A DNA stretch of 64,000 nt from Actinobaculum sp. 313 (GCF_003073475.1 NZ_CP029033.1:806001-870000), one strand, 5' to 3'; shown: positions 8,728 through 17,421, counted from the stretch's first letter. Notes: generated from the letters alone by a model not told the origin. Numbers and translations are program-made.

Positions 8728-10407
8728 TGCGTTCGCGAGCTATTGCGCTATTGACCGCCTGCGCGCTTGTTCTGGCGGGCTGCTCGTCACTGCCACGCGC
8801 CGGTGAAGTACATGAAGTCAACCCATCCCGACCGCAGAGGGGGACATCGGGCTCACGGCCCAACCGCCAGGGGAGGGGGACGATCCGGAGAAGATCGTCA
8901 GCGGCTTCCTCGTCGCCAGTCGAGCGGGACTCGATGACGACTTCGTTGTCGCCCGCCAGTATCTGATGGATAGCGCCGCCTCCGAATGGAACCCTTTAGC
9001 GCAGGTGAGAGTGTATTCGGACAGCCAGAATACGCAGATCTCCACCATTGACAGTGGCGCGATACGGGTCACGGTGGGATCGCTTGGTTCACTGTCCAGC
9101 TCCGGCGTCTACACGGAATCGGCGAACGATGCCGTGATAACCACCGACTTCTCGCTGACGAAGAACGCAGACGGGCAGTGGCGCATCGTCTCTCTGGAAG
9201 ATGGCATCCTGTTCTCAGAGCACCTTTTTGACCAGCTTTACGTCAAGTCTCCGCTCTACTTCCTTTCTACCGATTCGAGCGCGCTCGTCGCGGATTTGCG
9301 GTGGTATCCGCGTAAGACCTTCGCCACCAACGCGGTGGATGGTCTGCTTGCCGGACCCTCGCAGTGGCTTGCCGGAGGTGTGCACACTGCTTTCCCCAGC
9401 GGTACGTCGAGGGCAATGGCCGTTGACGTCACTAATGGAGTTGCAACGGTTGATCTCTCCACCGAGGTGCTCGCCGCCAGCGATGCCGAGCAGACACTGC
9501 TCGCAACCCAACTTCAGCGTACGTTGACTGCTTCGACGGATATTCAGAGCGTGCAGATCACAGTGGCCGGTGCACCACTCGGCGCGGATGCGAACGCCGA
9601 TCTTTCCGCGTATCCCTTCGGTTCCTTCAGCCTCTCGGTCCTCGCTGACGGCCTGCCCGCCCAGGTCTCCGGCGGTAGCGCGGTTCCCATGATCGACAAC
9701 CCGGCGCTTCCGGAAGCTGATCTCAGCGACCTGGCGGTTGGCTATGACGCCGACCAGACGCAATACGCCGCGTTGGCGAACGGGGGAAGGACCTCATGTG
9801 GATCGACACGCGCGGTGCTTTCGCGTATTCGCTCTATTCCGGGGAGTTGCTTATCAGGCCGTCGTTCGATGCCTTCGGCTGGGTGTGGACGGGCGAGACG
9901 GCGAACAGTGGCTCCTTGGTCGTTCTGGAGAACGACGGCGCCGTGGCGCAGCTGCAAGCCGGATGGCTTGGTGGGGTCAATGTGCGTGATATCGCGGTTT
10001 CACGTGAGGGGACGCGCATCGTCGTCGTGTGCGATGTGGGCGGGGAAGCAACGGTCTATGTCGCATCAATCACTCGCGATGGCCAGGGCGTGCCGACAGC
10101 GTTGGGCGATCCTGTGACCGTGGGTCAGCGGCTGGCCGACGTCACGGAACTGGCGTGGATAGGGCCCGTTACTCTCGTAGTTTTGGGCAAAACGGCCGCA
10201 GGTTCGGAGACCAGCCTGTATTCGGTGGAGATCGGCGGACCGATGAGCCGTATCGCCGCGCCGTACACCGGCACCATTCGATTGACGGCGGGCCGCGATG
10301 AATCGTCAATCACCGTACTGACTGACAAGGGTAATGCGTACGGGTATGACGGTGGTAGCTGGCGCTCGATTGCTACCGAGGTGTCCGCGGTGGCGTACCC
10401 CGGCTAG
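8727..10407 (+). CDS. lpqB: Lipoprotein LpqB, MtrB partner (two apparent frameshifts)
   Basis: Surface lipoprotein that binds the MtrB sensor domain and tunes MtrA signalling. It starts MRSRAIALLTACALVLAGC, a signal peptide with lipobox LAGC. A GerMN-like domain follows (about residues 80-330: SGFLVASRAGLDDDFVVARQ onward), then a beta-propeller-like C-terminal half. The reading frame breaks twice: between 8822 and 8843 (one base missing in a CCC or GGGGG run) and at a five-G run 9782-9786, where a sixth G gives ANGGKDLMWIDTRG. Repaired length is about 560 residues, normal for LpqB. The start overlaps the inferred mtrB stop, so translation is coupled. Confidence 0.87.
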
Positions 10408-10473
10408 CGGGGCGGTGGACGGCTCGCCCAGGAAACGCCACTCAAAGGCTCGGACGCACCCAGGCAAGCGGGG

Positions 10474-11436
10474 TTGTGGATTTCCGGCGCACTTGGTCCG
10501 GTGCTCGTGCGACGCTCTCTGTATGGAGATCACAAGTATTCCCCTCTCCCGAGCGGCGGCGGGGTACTCCGGGTCTTCGCGGACCTCGGGGACCTCATCT
10601 TTCCTCGTTCCTGTGCGGGATGTGGAGCGTGGGATACCGTGCTGTGTGGGGAGTGTACGCGAGAACTATGCGGGCAATGGCAGGATGTCGCCGCTCGGAC
10701 TCCTTACCTTCAGTACATCAGACCGGCCGACTGCGCGGTGCGCGGTCTCCTGTGGCCCGGAGATCCCGTACCGTTGTTTGCGGTGTGGAGCCTGGGGGAG
10801 TACGCGGGCCCGCGGCGCCGGGTGATTATCAGTTGGAAGAACGCGATTAATCGGGACCTCACGCGCGCTATTGGTGCCATGATCCGGCACTGCACACTTC
10901 GGCTGGCGCAGATGATGGCAGATCACTTCCCGGCTATCGATGTGGTGCCGGCGCCCTCGCGGCCACGCCGAAAACGCGATGGTCTTTTCGTGGCCGGGCA
11001 TATGGCTGCCGCAGTTGTTTCCGGGTTGCGTGATGCAGGCATTGACGCCTGCGTATGTGATGTTCTAGATGCCGGTCAACAGCGAGGGGACGGGCTACTG
11101 ACCGGGAGACGGCAGAAGACGCGGGGTATCGGCATCGGGAGCGGCGGTCTGCGAGGTGTACCGGTGCTGCTTGTCGACGACGTCGTCACCACCGGGGCGA
11201 CTCTTGCCGGATGCTGGGAGGCGCTGCGGTACATGCCCGTCGACAGCGGCTGCGACCAGGCTTACGCGGCGCTCGCCGGCGGGCAAAGCGGCCCTGAGCG
11301 GGTACCCGCTCAGGGTATGGCCGTTGACGTCATCGGGGCGATAGTCCTAGCCGCCGCTTCGGATCCGCGAGGCCGCGGCGAAGGTGATTCGGTGCTGCGC
11401 GCGCCAAGGGCTGCGTATACCGGCGGCGTGGCCTAA
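10474..11436 (+). CDS. comF: ComF-family phosphoribosyltransferase-like protein
   Basis: Family linked to DNA uptake and DNA handling; cytoplasmic. About 320 residues if it begins at the GTG at 10474. The recognisable part starts at about residue 40: FPRSCAGCG plus LCGECTRELCG form the N-terminal zinc-ribbon, and VLLVDDVVTTGATLAGC is the PRPP-binding loop of type I phosphoribosyltransferases. The first 35 residues look unlike the family, so the true start may be later, for example the GTG near 10501. It sits in the usual actinobacterial place between lpqB and hpf. The C-terminal tail after about residue 275 is poorly conserved-looking. Confidence 0.85.
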   Translation: MWISGALGPVLVRRSLYGDHKYSPLPSGGGVLRVFADLGDLIFPRSCAGCGAWDTVLCGECTRELCGQWQDVAARTPYLQYIRPADCAVRGLLWPGDPVPLFAVWSLGEYAGPRRRVIISWKNAINRDLTRAIGAMIRHCTLRLAQMMADHFPAIDVVPAPSRPRRKRDGLFVAGHMAAAVVSGLRDAGIDACVCDVLDAGQQRGDGLLTGRRQKTRGIGIGSGGLRGVPVLLVDDVVTTGATLAGCWEALRYMPVDSGCDQAYAALAGGQSGPERVPAQGMAVDVIGAIVLAAASDPRGRGEGDSVLRAPRAAYTGGVA

Positions 11437-11488
11437 GATATGAGCAGGAACACATGTCGGTCCTTTTAGCAGGGACGATGCAGCTCAT

Positions 11489-11510
11489 AAGGAGGTGGTT
11501 TATGACGTAG
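11489..11510 (+). other. Possible two-codon minigene in the hpf leader
   Basis: A near-perfect ribosome binding site AAGGAGGT (11489-11496) is followed 5 bases later by ATG-ACG-TAG (Met-Thr-stop, 11502-11510). It lies 57 bases before the real hpf start, which has its own GAGGAGG. A start-stop ATGTGA lies further on, near 11530. It may be chance, or an upstream element acting on hpf translation. Confidence 0.3.
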
Positions 11511-11566
11511 GTGGCACTCGAATCAACGTATGTGACAGTCACCATTTACCACCCGAGGAGGGCATC

Positions 11567-12208
11567 GTGGAAATCATTGTCAAGGGTCGAAACGCCGAAG
11601 TATCTGACCGGTTCCGCGTGCATGTTGAAGAAAAGCTTCAGAAAGTAGAGCAACTCGCCCCTCGCGCGCAGCGAGTCGAGGTAGAGGTTACCCATGAGCC
11701 GAACCCGGCTCAGGCGGAAACATCTGAGCGTATTGAGATTACTGTTAGAGACAAAGGGCCGGTGATTCGCGCGGAGGCCTCCGCGTCCGACCGCTACGGC
11801 GCCCTGGATCTAGCGATTGGCAAGTTACTGGAGCGCTTGCGCCGTGCACGGGATCGCCGTAAGGATCATCGTCGCCGCGCGGAGGTTAAGCAGCCTCTGA
11901 CGCTGACCCCCGATGATGTCAACGTCAAGACGCCCGAAGAAGTAGAACCGGAAGCGGCCACCGAACTGGCGGTTCCGACGACGCCTGGCGAGGCAATTGA
12001 GACGCAGCTGGGCGACTCTCCCGTCGTCGTACGCCAGAAACTGTACGAGGCGACTCCTATGTCCGTGGATCAAGCACTTTACGAGATGGAGCTCGTCGGC
12101 CATCCCTTCTACCTTTTCATTGATGAAGAGACCCGGCAGCCCTGCGCCGTCTACCACCGCCATGGTTGGACCTACGGTGTGATTCGGCTTGACACACGGA
12201 CGAACTGA
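11567..12208 (+). CDS. hpf: Ribosome hibernation promoting factor, long form
   Basis: Binds the 30S subunit and pairs ribosomes into inactive 100S dimers in slow growth. 213 residues. The N-terminal domain (1-100) begins EIIVKGRNAEVSDRFRVHVE, with basic LLERLRRARDRRKDHRRR at its end. The C-terminal dimerisation domain (about 155-210) contains MSVDQALYEMELVGHPFYLF and HRHGWTYGVIRL. I place the start at the GTG at 11567 because GAGGAGG lies 5 bases upstream and the family begins there; an upstream GTG at 11495 would add 24 unrelated residues. A perfect hairpin follows the gene. Confidence 0.95.
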   Translation: MEIIVKGRNAEVSDRFRVHVEEKLQKVEQLAPRAQRVEVEVTHEPNPAQAETSERIEITVRDKGPVIRAEASASDRYGALDLAIGKLLERLRRARDRRKDHRRRAEVKQPLTLTPDDVNVKTPEEVEPEAATELAVPTTPGEAIETQLGDSPVVVRQKLYEATPMSVDQALYEMELVGHPFYLFIDEETRQPCAVYHRHGWTYGVIRLDTRTN

Positions 12209-12255
12209 TATCGCCTCGCCGGTCCCTCGTGGCCGCGGTGAACAGTGAGACCAAC

Positions 12256-12293
12256 GCCTGTGGCGGGTGGACGTAATTCCACCCGCCACAGGC
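12256..12293. terminator. Hairpin terminator after hpf
   Basis: Perfect 16-bp inverted repeat (12256-12271 with 12278-12293), loop CGTAAT, 48 bases after hpf. No U-tract follows, so it may work as a weak or bidirectional terminator. Confidence 0.6.
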
Positions 12294-12338
12294 ATGTCCA
12301 TCGGCAGCGGCGAAATGACCGTTGTGCACAACAGCACG

Positions 12339-12367
12339 TTGGGAGTTAGTACCGGTCACGCTAGGAT
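12339..12367 (+). promoter_or_regulatory. Promoter of fprA
   Basis: TTGGGA (12339-12344), a 17-base spacer, and TAGGAT (12362-12367). The fprA start codon lies 30 bases downstream with a GAGGAAGGGAG binding site in between. Confidence 0.6.
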
Positions 12368-12397
12368 GGCTAGCGGATTTGTGAGGAAGGGAGCACA

Positions 12398-13780
12398 GTG
12401 GCAGATCGCCGTCTCAATGTGGCTGTTGTCGGGGCAGGACCTGCGGGAATTTACGCCTCGGATATTCTTTCGAAGTCCGATCTTGATGTATCGATTGATC
12501 TTTTCGAGCGGCTTCCGGCGCCCTACGGCTTGGTGCGCTACGGGGTTGCTCCGGACCACCCGCGTATCAAGGCCATCATTAACGCCTTGTATAACGTGCT
12601 GCAGCGCGGTGATATCCGCCTGCACGGGAACGTGGATATAGGAACGGACGTCACACTCGACGAGCTGCGTGCCTACTACGACGCGGTCATCATCGCGACG
12701 GGGGCCAATGCGGACGCGCCACTCGATATTCCGGGAGCCGACTTGCCGGAATGCTACGGTGCCGCGGATTTCGTCTCCTGGTATGACGGTCACCCCGACT
12801 ATCCGCGCACCTGGCCGCTCGGGGCAAAAGAAGTGGCCGTGATCGGCGTGGGAAATGTCGCATTGGATATCTCGCGCATGCTCGCTAAACATCCCGATGA
12901 CCTGATGCCAACCGATATTCCGGCAAATGTGGAGGCGGGACTGCGAGAATCTCCGATCACCGATGTGCATATTTTCGGACGGCGTGGACCGGCGCAGGTG
13001 AAGTTCACGCCGATGGAGTTGCGTGAACTTGGCATGGTTCATGATGTTGATGTAATCGTCTACCCGGAGGACTTCGAGTATGACGATGGTTCTCAGGCAG
13101 CCATCGAAGATTCGAAGATGACCAAGCAAGTCGTCGATCAACTGACCAACTGGGTGTTCCAGGAACCGGAGGATCTTAAGGCCTCCCGGCGTATCCACAT
13201 CCATATGTTGCAGCAACCGGTCGCCATCCTCGGTACAGACCACGTGGAGGGCGTGCGCATGGAGCGCACGGCGTTGCAGGGAGACGGGTCGGTGCGCGGT
13301 ACCGGCGAATTCATCGATTATCCGGTGCAGGCCGTCTACCGGGCAATTGGCTATGCCTCTTTGCCGCTGGCCGGGGCGCCCTTCGACCATATTCGGCATG
13401 TCATCCCGAATTCCGGTGGTCGGGTCATGGACAACGGTGAAACCGTCACCGGCCTCTACGCCACCGGTTGGGTCAAACGCGGACCGGTCGGGCTTATCGG
13501 CTCAACCAAGTCGGATGCGCAGGAGACTATTGCGAATCTGCTCGAGGACGCCGCGGCCGATAGACTACATGCCACCGGGCCGGGAACGGGCGCCGAGGGC
13601 ATGTTCGCGCTGCTCGACGAGCGCGGCGTGCGGTACACGTCCTGGCATGGCTGGGAGCTCCTGGAGGCATACGAGAAGTCACTGGGAGCGCCGCAGGGAC
13701 GCGAACGCATCAAGGTCGTTGAGCGCGACACTATGACGGCGGTATCGCGCGACGAAGAGCATGACGGCAAACTGTACTGA
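12398..13780 (+). CDS. fprA: Ferredoxin/NADP+ oxidoreductase, FprA (adrenodoxin-reductase type)
   Basis: FAD enzyme moving electrons between NADP(H) and ferredoxin; cytoplasmic. 460 residues. The N-terminal FAD fold has VVGAGPAGIYA (about 10-20), then ERLPAPYGLVRYGVAPDHP, a hallmark of the adrenodoxin-reductase group. The NADP-binding fold contains VIGVGNVALD (about 148-157) and FGRRGPAQVKFTP. Near the C terminus GLYATGWVKRGPVGLIGSTKSDA is the conserved FAD/NADP motif. The GTG start has a good purine-rich site. Its electron partner is not in this window. The gene is monocistronic, bounded by hairpins on both sides and convergent with yajQ. Confidence 0.95.
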   Translation: MADRRLNVAVVGAGPAGIYASDILSKSDLDVSIDLFERLPAPYGLVRYGVAPDHPRIKAIINALYNVLQRGDIRLHGNVDIGTDVTLDELRAYYDAVIIATGANADAPLDIPGADLPECYGAADFVSWYDGHPDYPRTWPLGAKEVAVIGVGNVALDISRMLAKHPDDLMPTDIPANVEAGLRESPITDVHIFGRRGPAQVKFTPMELRELGMVHDVDVIVYPEDFEYDDGSQAAIEDSKMTKQVVDQLTNWVFQEPEDLKASRRIHIHMLQQPVAILGTDHVEGVRMERTALQGDGSVRGTGEFIDYPVQAVYRAIGYASLPLAGAPFDHIRHVIPNSGGRVMDNGETVTGLYATGWVKRGPVGLIGSTKSDAQETIANLLEDAAADRLHATGPGTGAEGMFALLDERGVRYTSWHGWELLEAYEKSLGAPQGRERIKVVERDTMTAVSRDEEHDGKLY

Positions 13781-13783
13781 CGG

Positions 13784-13807
13784 TGCGGGGCTACCGGTAG
13801 CCCCGCA
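13784..13807. terminator. Bidirectional terminator between fprA and yajQ
   Basis: 24-base perfect palindrome (TGCGGGGCTACC and its complement) in the 48-base gap between two convergent genes. A partial copy of its centre, CTACCGGTAG, recurs at 13829-13838 at the end of yajQ. Confidence 0.6.
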
Positions 13808-13828
13808 ATCGGCAAGTAGAGCCGTCCG

Positions 13829-14323
13829 CTACCGGTAGTTCTGGAACTGGAGCGCGCAGTCGACGTCGGCTCCCTTGAGCAGGGCGATGGTTTCCTGCAG
13901 TGCATCACGTGATTTTGATGACACGCGCAGCTCATCGCCCTGAATCTGTACCTTGACGCCTTTCGGACCCTCGTCACGGACCAGCTTGGAGAGTTTCTTC
14001 GCGTTTTCCTGTGTCAAGCCCTTCTTCAGATTTCCCGTCAGTCGGTACTCCTTGCCGGATTGTTTCGGTTCGCCGTCGCCCACATCGAGTGACTTCAGTG
14101 ACACGCCGCGCCGCACCAGTTTGGTCTGCAGCACGTCATAAACGGCCAGGCACCGCTCCGGCGTACTAGCGGCCATGGTGATGCTCTCACCAGATAGCAC
14201 AACCGAGGCACCGACACCCTTGAAGTCGTAACGTTGTGCGATCTCCTTAGCGGTCTGGTTGACGGCGTTGTCGACCTCTTGGCGGTCATATTCTGAGACG
14301 ACGTCGAAGGATGAATCTGCCAT
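13829..14323 (-). CDS. yajQ: YajQ family nucleotide-binding protein
   Basis: Small cytoplasmic protein (164 residues) with two RNP-like ferredoxin folds; family members bind nucleotides, and in some bacteria cyclic-di-GMP. The sequence begins [20 protein letters not shown] and has the family blocks [11 protein letters not shown] and [15 protein letters not shown], ending in [14 protein letters not shown]. Full length. Convergent with fprA; its start region shares a 150-base gap with the tRNA cluster promoter. The specific ligand here is unknown. Confidence 0.95.
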   Translation of the reverse strand: MADSSFDVVSEYDRQEVDNAVNQTAKEIAQRYDFKGVGASVVLSGESITMAASTPERCLAVYDVLQTKLVRRGVSLKSLDVGDGEPKQSGKEYRLTGNLKKGLTQENAKKLSKLVRDEGPKGVKVQIQGDELRVSSKSRDALQETIALLKGADVDCALQFQNYR

Positions 14324-14385
14324 GTTTTACTCCTTAGAGTTCCTGCTGACACGTTACGGGTGGGCAGGCCCACTCCGCCTTAGTT

Positions 14386-14416
14386 TGACAGTCTACGGGG
14401 AGAAGCTGGTAACCTC
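14386..14416 (+). promoter_or_regulatory. Probable promoter of the tRNA-Tyr/tRNA-Thr/tRNA-Met/rpmG cluster
   Basis: A consensus -35 box TTGACA (14386-14391) and TAACCT (14411-14416) are 19 bases apart, about 55 bases upstream of tRNA-Tyr. Confidence 0.5.
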
Positions 14417-14471
14417 ATCTGGCGACGTTTTTGGAGCTCTCCGCATGGGCGAGGTTCTGAAGCGCGCAAGA

Positions 14472-14553
14472 GGCGGGTTTCCCGAGCGGCCAAAGGGAAC
14501 TGACTGTAAATCAGTCGCGTAATGCTTCGCAGGTTCGAATCCTGCACCCGCCA
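14472..14553 (+). tRNA. tRNA-Tyr (GTA)
   Basis: 82-base gene with a long variable arm. Acceptor GGCGGGT pairs with ACCCGCC (14546-14552), discriminator A. Anticodon arm ACTGA-CTGTAAA-TCAGT gives anticodon GTA; the T arm contains GGTTCGAATCC. Confidence 0.97.
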
Positions 14554-14663
14554 CTGGATATGGCCCTGTGTCGTGTCCATGCCGGAAGGCACGCGGCTAT
14601 TGACGCGGCATGAGCGCTCCGATGTGGTGTGTGAGTGTTGTTCTTGATAGGCTAGTCCGCGCT

Positions 14664-14735
14664 GCCCGATAGCTCAGTCGGCAGAGCGTCTCCATGGTAA
14701 GGAGAAGGTCAAGGGTTCGATTCCCTTTCGGGGCT
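14664..14735 (+). tRNA. tRNA-Thr (GGT), acceptor stem one base short
   Basis: Anticodon arm TCTCC-ATGGTAA-GGAGA gives GGT, and D and T arms are normal. The 3' acceptor strand TCGGGGC needs GCCCCGA at the 5' end, but the sequence reads GCCCGA (14664-14669). One C is missing from a C run, the same kind of error seen in the protein genes nearby. I assume a working tRNA-Thr in the organism. Confidence 0.92.
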
Positions 14736-14800
14736 CAAACGCCGGTGTCACGTCGGCGTGTCGACGATGTACCGATTTTGGCGCGACGTCGGAAGGATGA

Positions 14801-14874
14801 GGCGGGGTAGCTCAGTCGGTCAGAGCGCACGACTCATAATCGTGAGGTCGCGGGTTCAAACCCCGCCCCCGCTA
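14801..14874 (+). tRNA. tRNA-Met (CAT), elongator type
   Basis: 74-base gene with acceptor GGCGGGG/CCCCGCT (one G-U pair), anticodon arm CACGA-CTCATAA-TCGTG, anticodon CAT, and T arm GCGGG-TTCAAAC-CCCGC. It is placed just before rpmG as in many actinobacteria. The initiator tRNA is unlikely, since position 1 pairs. A lysidine-modified tRNA-Ile cannot be excluded. Confidence 0.92.
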
Positions 14875-14921
14875 CAACAGGAAGCGGTTCTCCGCTTCGT
14901 TACGGACCAAGGAGTTGGAAA

Positions 14922-15092
14922 GTGGCAAGCAAGTCGGCAGACGTTCGCCCGAAGATCACCCTCGCATGTGAGGACTGCAAGGAACGTAACTACATCACAC
15001 GTAAGAACCGCCGGAATACCCCGGATCGGCTCGAACTGAAGAAGTACTGCCCGAGGTGTCATAAGTCGACGACGCACCGCGAGACACGCTGA
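14922..15092 (+). CDS. rpmG: 50S ribosomal protein L33, zinc-binding type
   Basis: 56-residue large-subunit protein. It has two CxxC pairs (CEDC at 17-20 and CPRC at 43-46), the zinc-ribbon form of L33, and ends [11 protein letters not shown]. The GTG start at 14922 is preceded by AAGGAGTTGGAA. It lies 47 bases after tRNA-Met, so it is probably processed from the same transcript. Confidence 0.95.
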   Translation: MASKSADVRPKITLACEDCKERNYITRKNRRNTPDRLELKKYCPRCHKSTTHRETR

Positions 15093-15250
15093 GCACAGTG
15101 CGGCGCGCAGGCCGGGATACTTTCCATTAGCCATGTGCGTCGGCCCACGGGTTTGAAAGCGACACGCCCTGCGGCAAAGGCCGCGGGGCGTTCATCTTTC
15201 GTCGCGCGATATTCAGCGCAGTCAGATCGTACGCGCGCCTGCGGCACTGC

Positions 15251-15256
15251 TACGCT
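15251..15256 (+). promoter_or_regulatory. -10 box of murB (leaderless)
   Basis: TACGCT ends 6 bases before the murB GTG, placing the likely transcription start at the start codon. No ribosome binding site and no clear -35 box. Confidence 0.4.
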
Positions 15257-15262
15257 CTTGTT

Positions 15263-16434
15263 GTGAGCTGCAGTATCCCAGAGCATTCAGGTACCCCAGC
15301 GGACGTTGCTCCGCCGGTTCCCTCGACGCGGCAACGCGACGGGGCGACGTCGCTAGACGAATTGACCACTATTGGAGTGGGAGGTGCCGTCGCCACTGTT
15401 GTCAATGCCACCACGGAAGAGGAAGTGATCGAGGCGATCCGGCAGGCCGACGCGGACGGCGTACCGGTGCTTGTGCTGGGTGGGGGATCCAATATCCTTG
15501 CCTCCGATGACTCTTTTGACGGTGTCGTCGTCCGCGATACCCGCCGAGATATCCGCCTCTTGCAAGAAGGCGGATGTGAGGGTGCGAATATGCGTGTACT
15601 TGGCGGCACCCCATGGGACGACTTCGTGGTGCACACGATTGAGAACGAATGGATGGGCGTGGAAGCCCTGTCGGGGATTCCGGGAACCGTCGGAGCTGCG
15701 CCGGTGCAGAACATCGGTGCCTACGGACAAGAGGTTGCGAGTTCCATCGCACGGGTGCGAGTGTGGGATCGCCAGATCGGGCGTCCACGTGAAATACCCA
15801 TGGCCGATCTGCATTTCGCCTATCGCAGCAGCATTCTCAAGGAGTCATTGCGGCACGGGTGGGGGCCGAGTCCGCGCTACATTGTGCTGTCCGTGGACTT
15901 CCAGCTGCGAATCGCCTCGTTGAGCGCGCCGGTGGCCTATAAGCAGCTCGCTGCGGCGCTCGGCGTGCAGATGGGAGCGCGCGTGCCGGCGGCTGATTTG
16001 CGGGCTGCGGTACTGGAATTGCGCCGCTCTAAAGGCATGGTTCTCGACGACGCCGACCGCGACACGTATTCTTGCGGTTCGTTCTTCACCAATCCGATCC
16101 TGACGGCGGAGCAGGCCGACGCGCTGCCGGAGGATGCGCCTCGCTTCCCGGTGACCGACCTTTCGCACACCTTCTTGGGCAAGGAATCGCCCCAGCTGGC
16201 GGGATCTGTCAAGTCCTCGGCGGCGTGGCTTATCGACCATGCGGGTTTTGGGCGCGGATTTGGCATGCCCGGCCCGCGGCGTTGTCGACGAAACACTGCC
16301 TCGCCCTCACGAATCGCGGTGGGGCAAGCGCCGCCCAGATACGCGACCTGGCACGCACGGTTCGCGACGGGGTTGAGAGTACCTTCGGGGTGCTCTTGGA
16401 GCCAGAACCGGTTCTCGTGGGCGGTGGACTGTAG
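15263..16434 (+). CDS. murB: UDP-N-acetylmuramate dehydrogenase MurB (apparent frameshift near the end)
   Basis: FAD enzyme that reduces UDP-GlcNAc-enolpyruvate to UDP-MurNAc in peptidoglycan precursor synthesis. FAD-binding motifs: TIGVGG (about 37-42) and [13 protein letters not shown]. The catalytic region has [18 protein letters not shown] and, with the reactive Ser, [11 protein letters not shown]. The frame breaks between 16268 and 16276; one more base in the C/G run gives [22 protein letters not shown], the usual MurB C terminus, and a TAG at 16432. Repaired length is about 390 residues. Start GTG 15263 lies 6 bases after a -10-like box. Confidence 0.93.
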
Positions 16435-16445
16435 TCACGCGAACA

Positions 16446-16542
16446 CGGGGCACATGTGAGGCGCCAACGCCGCGGATGTGAAACGCACGGGTCCGGGAGC
16501 GGCAGAGTGACACCGTGCGGGTCCGGGAGTGGCAAGAGTCAC
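16446..16542 (+). repeat. Degenerate ~30-bp tandem repeat downstream of murB
   Basis: The block CGGGTCCGGGAG occurs at 16488-16499 and 16518-16529, exactly 30 bases apart. Each copy is preceded by GTGA-type sequence and followed by GYGGCA. Weaker partial copies flank both sides. No coding sense is visible. It begins the 987-bp gene-free stretch between murB and the nuclease gene. Confidence 0.5.
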
Positions 16543-16606
16543 GCCGAAGATCGAGATTCCCCGGGGTTTTTCAGCTTCGTTGGATGGTCGTCCAAGGACT
16601 GCCTGG

Positions 16607-16855
16607 TTATATAGAGATGTCGGCAGGAAAGCCGGTGGACGAGGTCCACGGGATTGGTCTCCTGAGTGTGTGCAGGACGAATCCACCAGGCGGATGCTGA
16701 TGGGATTGTGTGTGTTGATCCAGAGGCGCGCAGCGCCTCGTAGACAAATGAATATAAGCCACCTGATTGTGCGGCCCCGCAGCCCCCTTCACTGCGGAAG
16801 AGCCCCGGAGGTGGTAGGCGGGCGGCGATGCGTGGATCGCCGCCCGCCTTGTCTT
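16607..16855 (+). ncRNA. Candidate structured non-coding RNA between murB and the nuclease gene
   Basis: An extended -10-like element (TGG then TTATAT, 16604-16612) is followed by about 240 bases with no convincing frame. It contains hairpins GTGGAC-GAG-GTCCAC (16635-16649) and GAGGCGC-GCA-GCGCCTC (16723-16739), and ends in a strong intrinsic terminator (16817-16855). I compared it by memory with RNase P, tmRNA, SRP and 6S RNA signatures and saw none. It could also be only a long murB 3' end. The -35 region is not convincing. Confidence 0.3.
16817..16855 (+). terminator. Intrinsic terminator, 380 bases after murB
   Basis: Perfect 13-bp stem (16817-16829 with 16836-16848), loop GCGTGG, then TTGTCTT. 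The best-formed terminator in this region, yet no coding gene ends close to it. Confidence 0.75.
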
Positions 16856-16893
16856 ATGCCATCGGTTCGTTTTCGCTGTTACTGCGGTTTTGG

Positions 16894-16990
16894 TGGTGCG
16901 GTATGGGAGAGGGTGTCCAAATCCCGTGGAGGCGGACGGGCTCGGCCCTACGACGTGGTGCGGTGTGGGGAGAGGGTGTCCAAATCCCGT
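16894..16990 (+). repeat. Direct repeat pair, 63-bp period
   Basis: A 23-base sequence at 16905-16927 (GGGAGAGGGTGTCC...) recurs without mismatch at 16968-16990. Similarity extends about 10 bases upstream in both copies (GGTGCGGT). The bases between are not alike, so it is not a simple tandem duplication. Confidence 0.7.
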
Positions 16991-17097
16991 CCAAACGCGA
17001 ACTGCGAGGTCCAACTCAGGCACAAGATCCGCGGAAATCCGCCACTTCTTATATTGACCCAATCAAGTTATTTGCCGTTTGGACGGGATTTTGACAC
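16976..17097. mobile_element. Possible MITE-like 122-bp element with 22-bp terminal inverted repeats
   Basis: The left end (16976-16997, GTGTCCAAATCCCGTCCAAA...) and the right end (17076-17097) are inverted copies with one mismatch in 22. No gene lies inside and no clear target-site duplication is seen. An extra partial left end sits at 16913-16927. It could equally be a long RNA hairpin or a regulator site. Confidence 0.3.
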
Positions 17098-17277
17098 AAT
17101 TCCTGAGTAGTGAACTCGCACGGGTGGCACGCGGCGGGGCATGCAGTGTTGCGGCGCCCAGGTGCCAGTGTCACCATCTTCGTCAGCAAGCGGTGCTACC
17201 GCGCAGGTGTTGGCGGTAATGACTACACGTTGCGCGGCCCGTCGGCAGGACGAGTGAAGCCGCTGGTCAATGCGAAG

Positions 17278-17307
17278 TTGTTCCCTCTTACAGCTTGCTT
17301 TTAGAAT
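17278..17307 (+). promoter_or_regulatory. Promoter of the extracellular nuclease gene
   Basis: TTGTTC (17278-17283), 18-base spacer, TAGAAT (17302-17307), about 110 bases before the start codon. I see nothing else in 17098-17277. Confidence 0.5.
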
Positions 17308-17421
17308 GCTCCTGTGAGGTAGCACGCAACCACATGTAGTGACGCGAAGATGCAAGACATAATCACGGCAGACTCGGAACCGTCACAACCGAGATGCCTC
17401 GAATTACCAGTGGAGAGGTAG

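Noticed and set aside
11495-11566. N-terminal extension of hpf from GTG 11495
   Set aside because: The extra residues match nothing in the family, and a better ribosome binding site precedes the GTG at 11567.
16894-16990. Repeat-spacer-repeat pattern like a minimal CRISPR array (also at 26844 and 48482)
   Set aside because: Only two copies per locus, different repeat sequence at each, no leader and no cas genes in 64 kb.
16529-17110. 193-codon frame in the murB-nuclease gap
   Set aside because: It crosses a terminator and two repeat systems, has a composition unlike proteins (repeated VSKSR from the direct repeat) and resembles no family.
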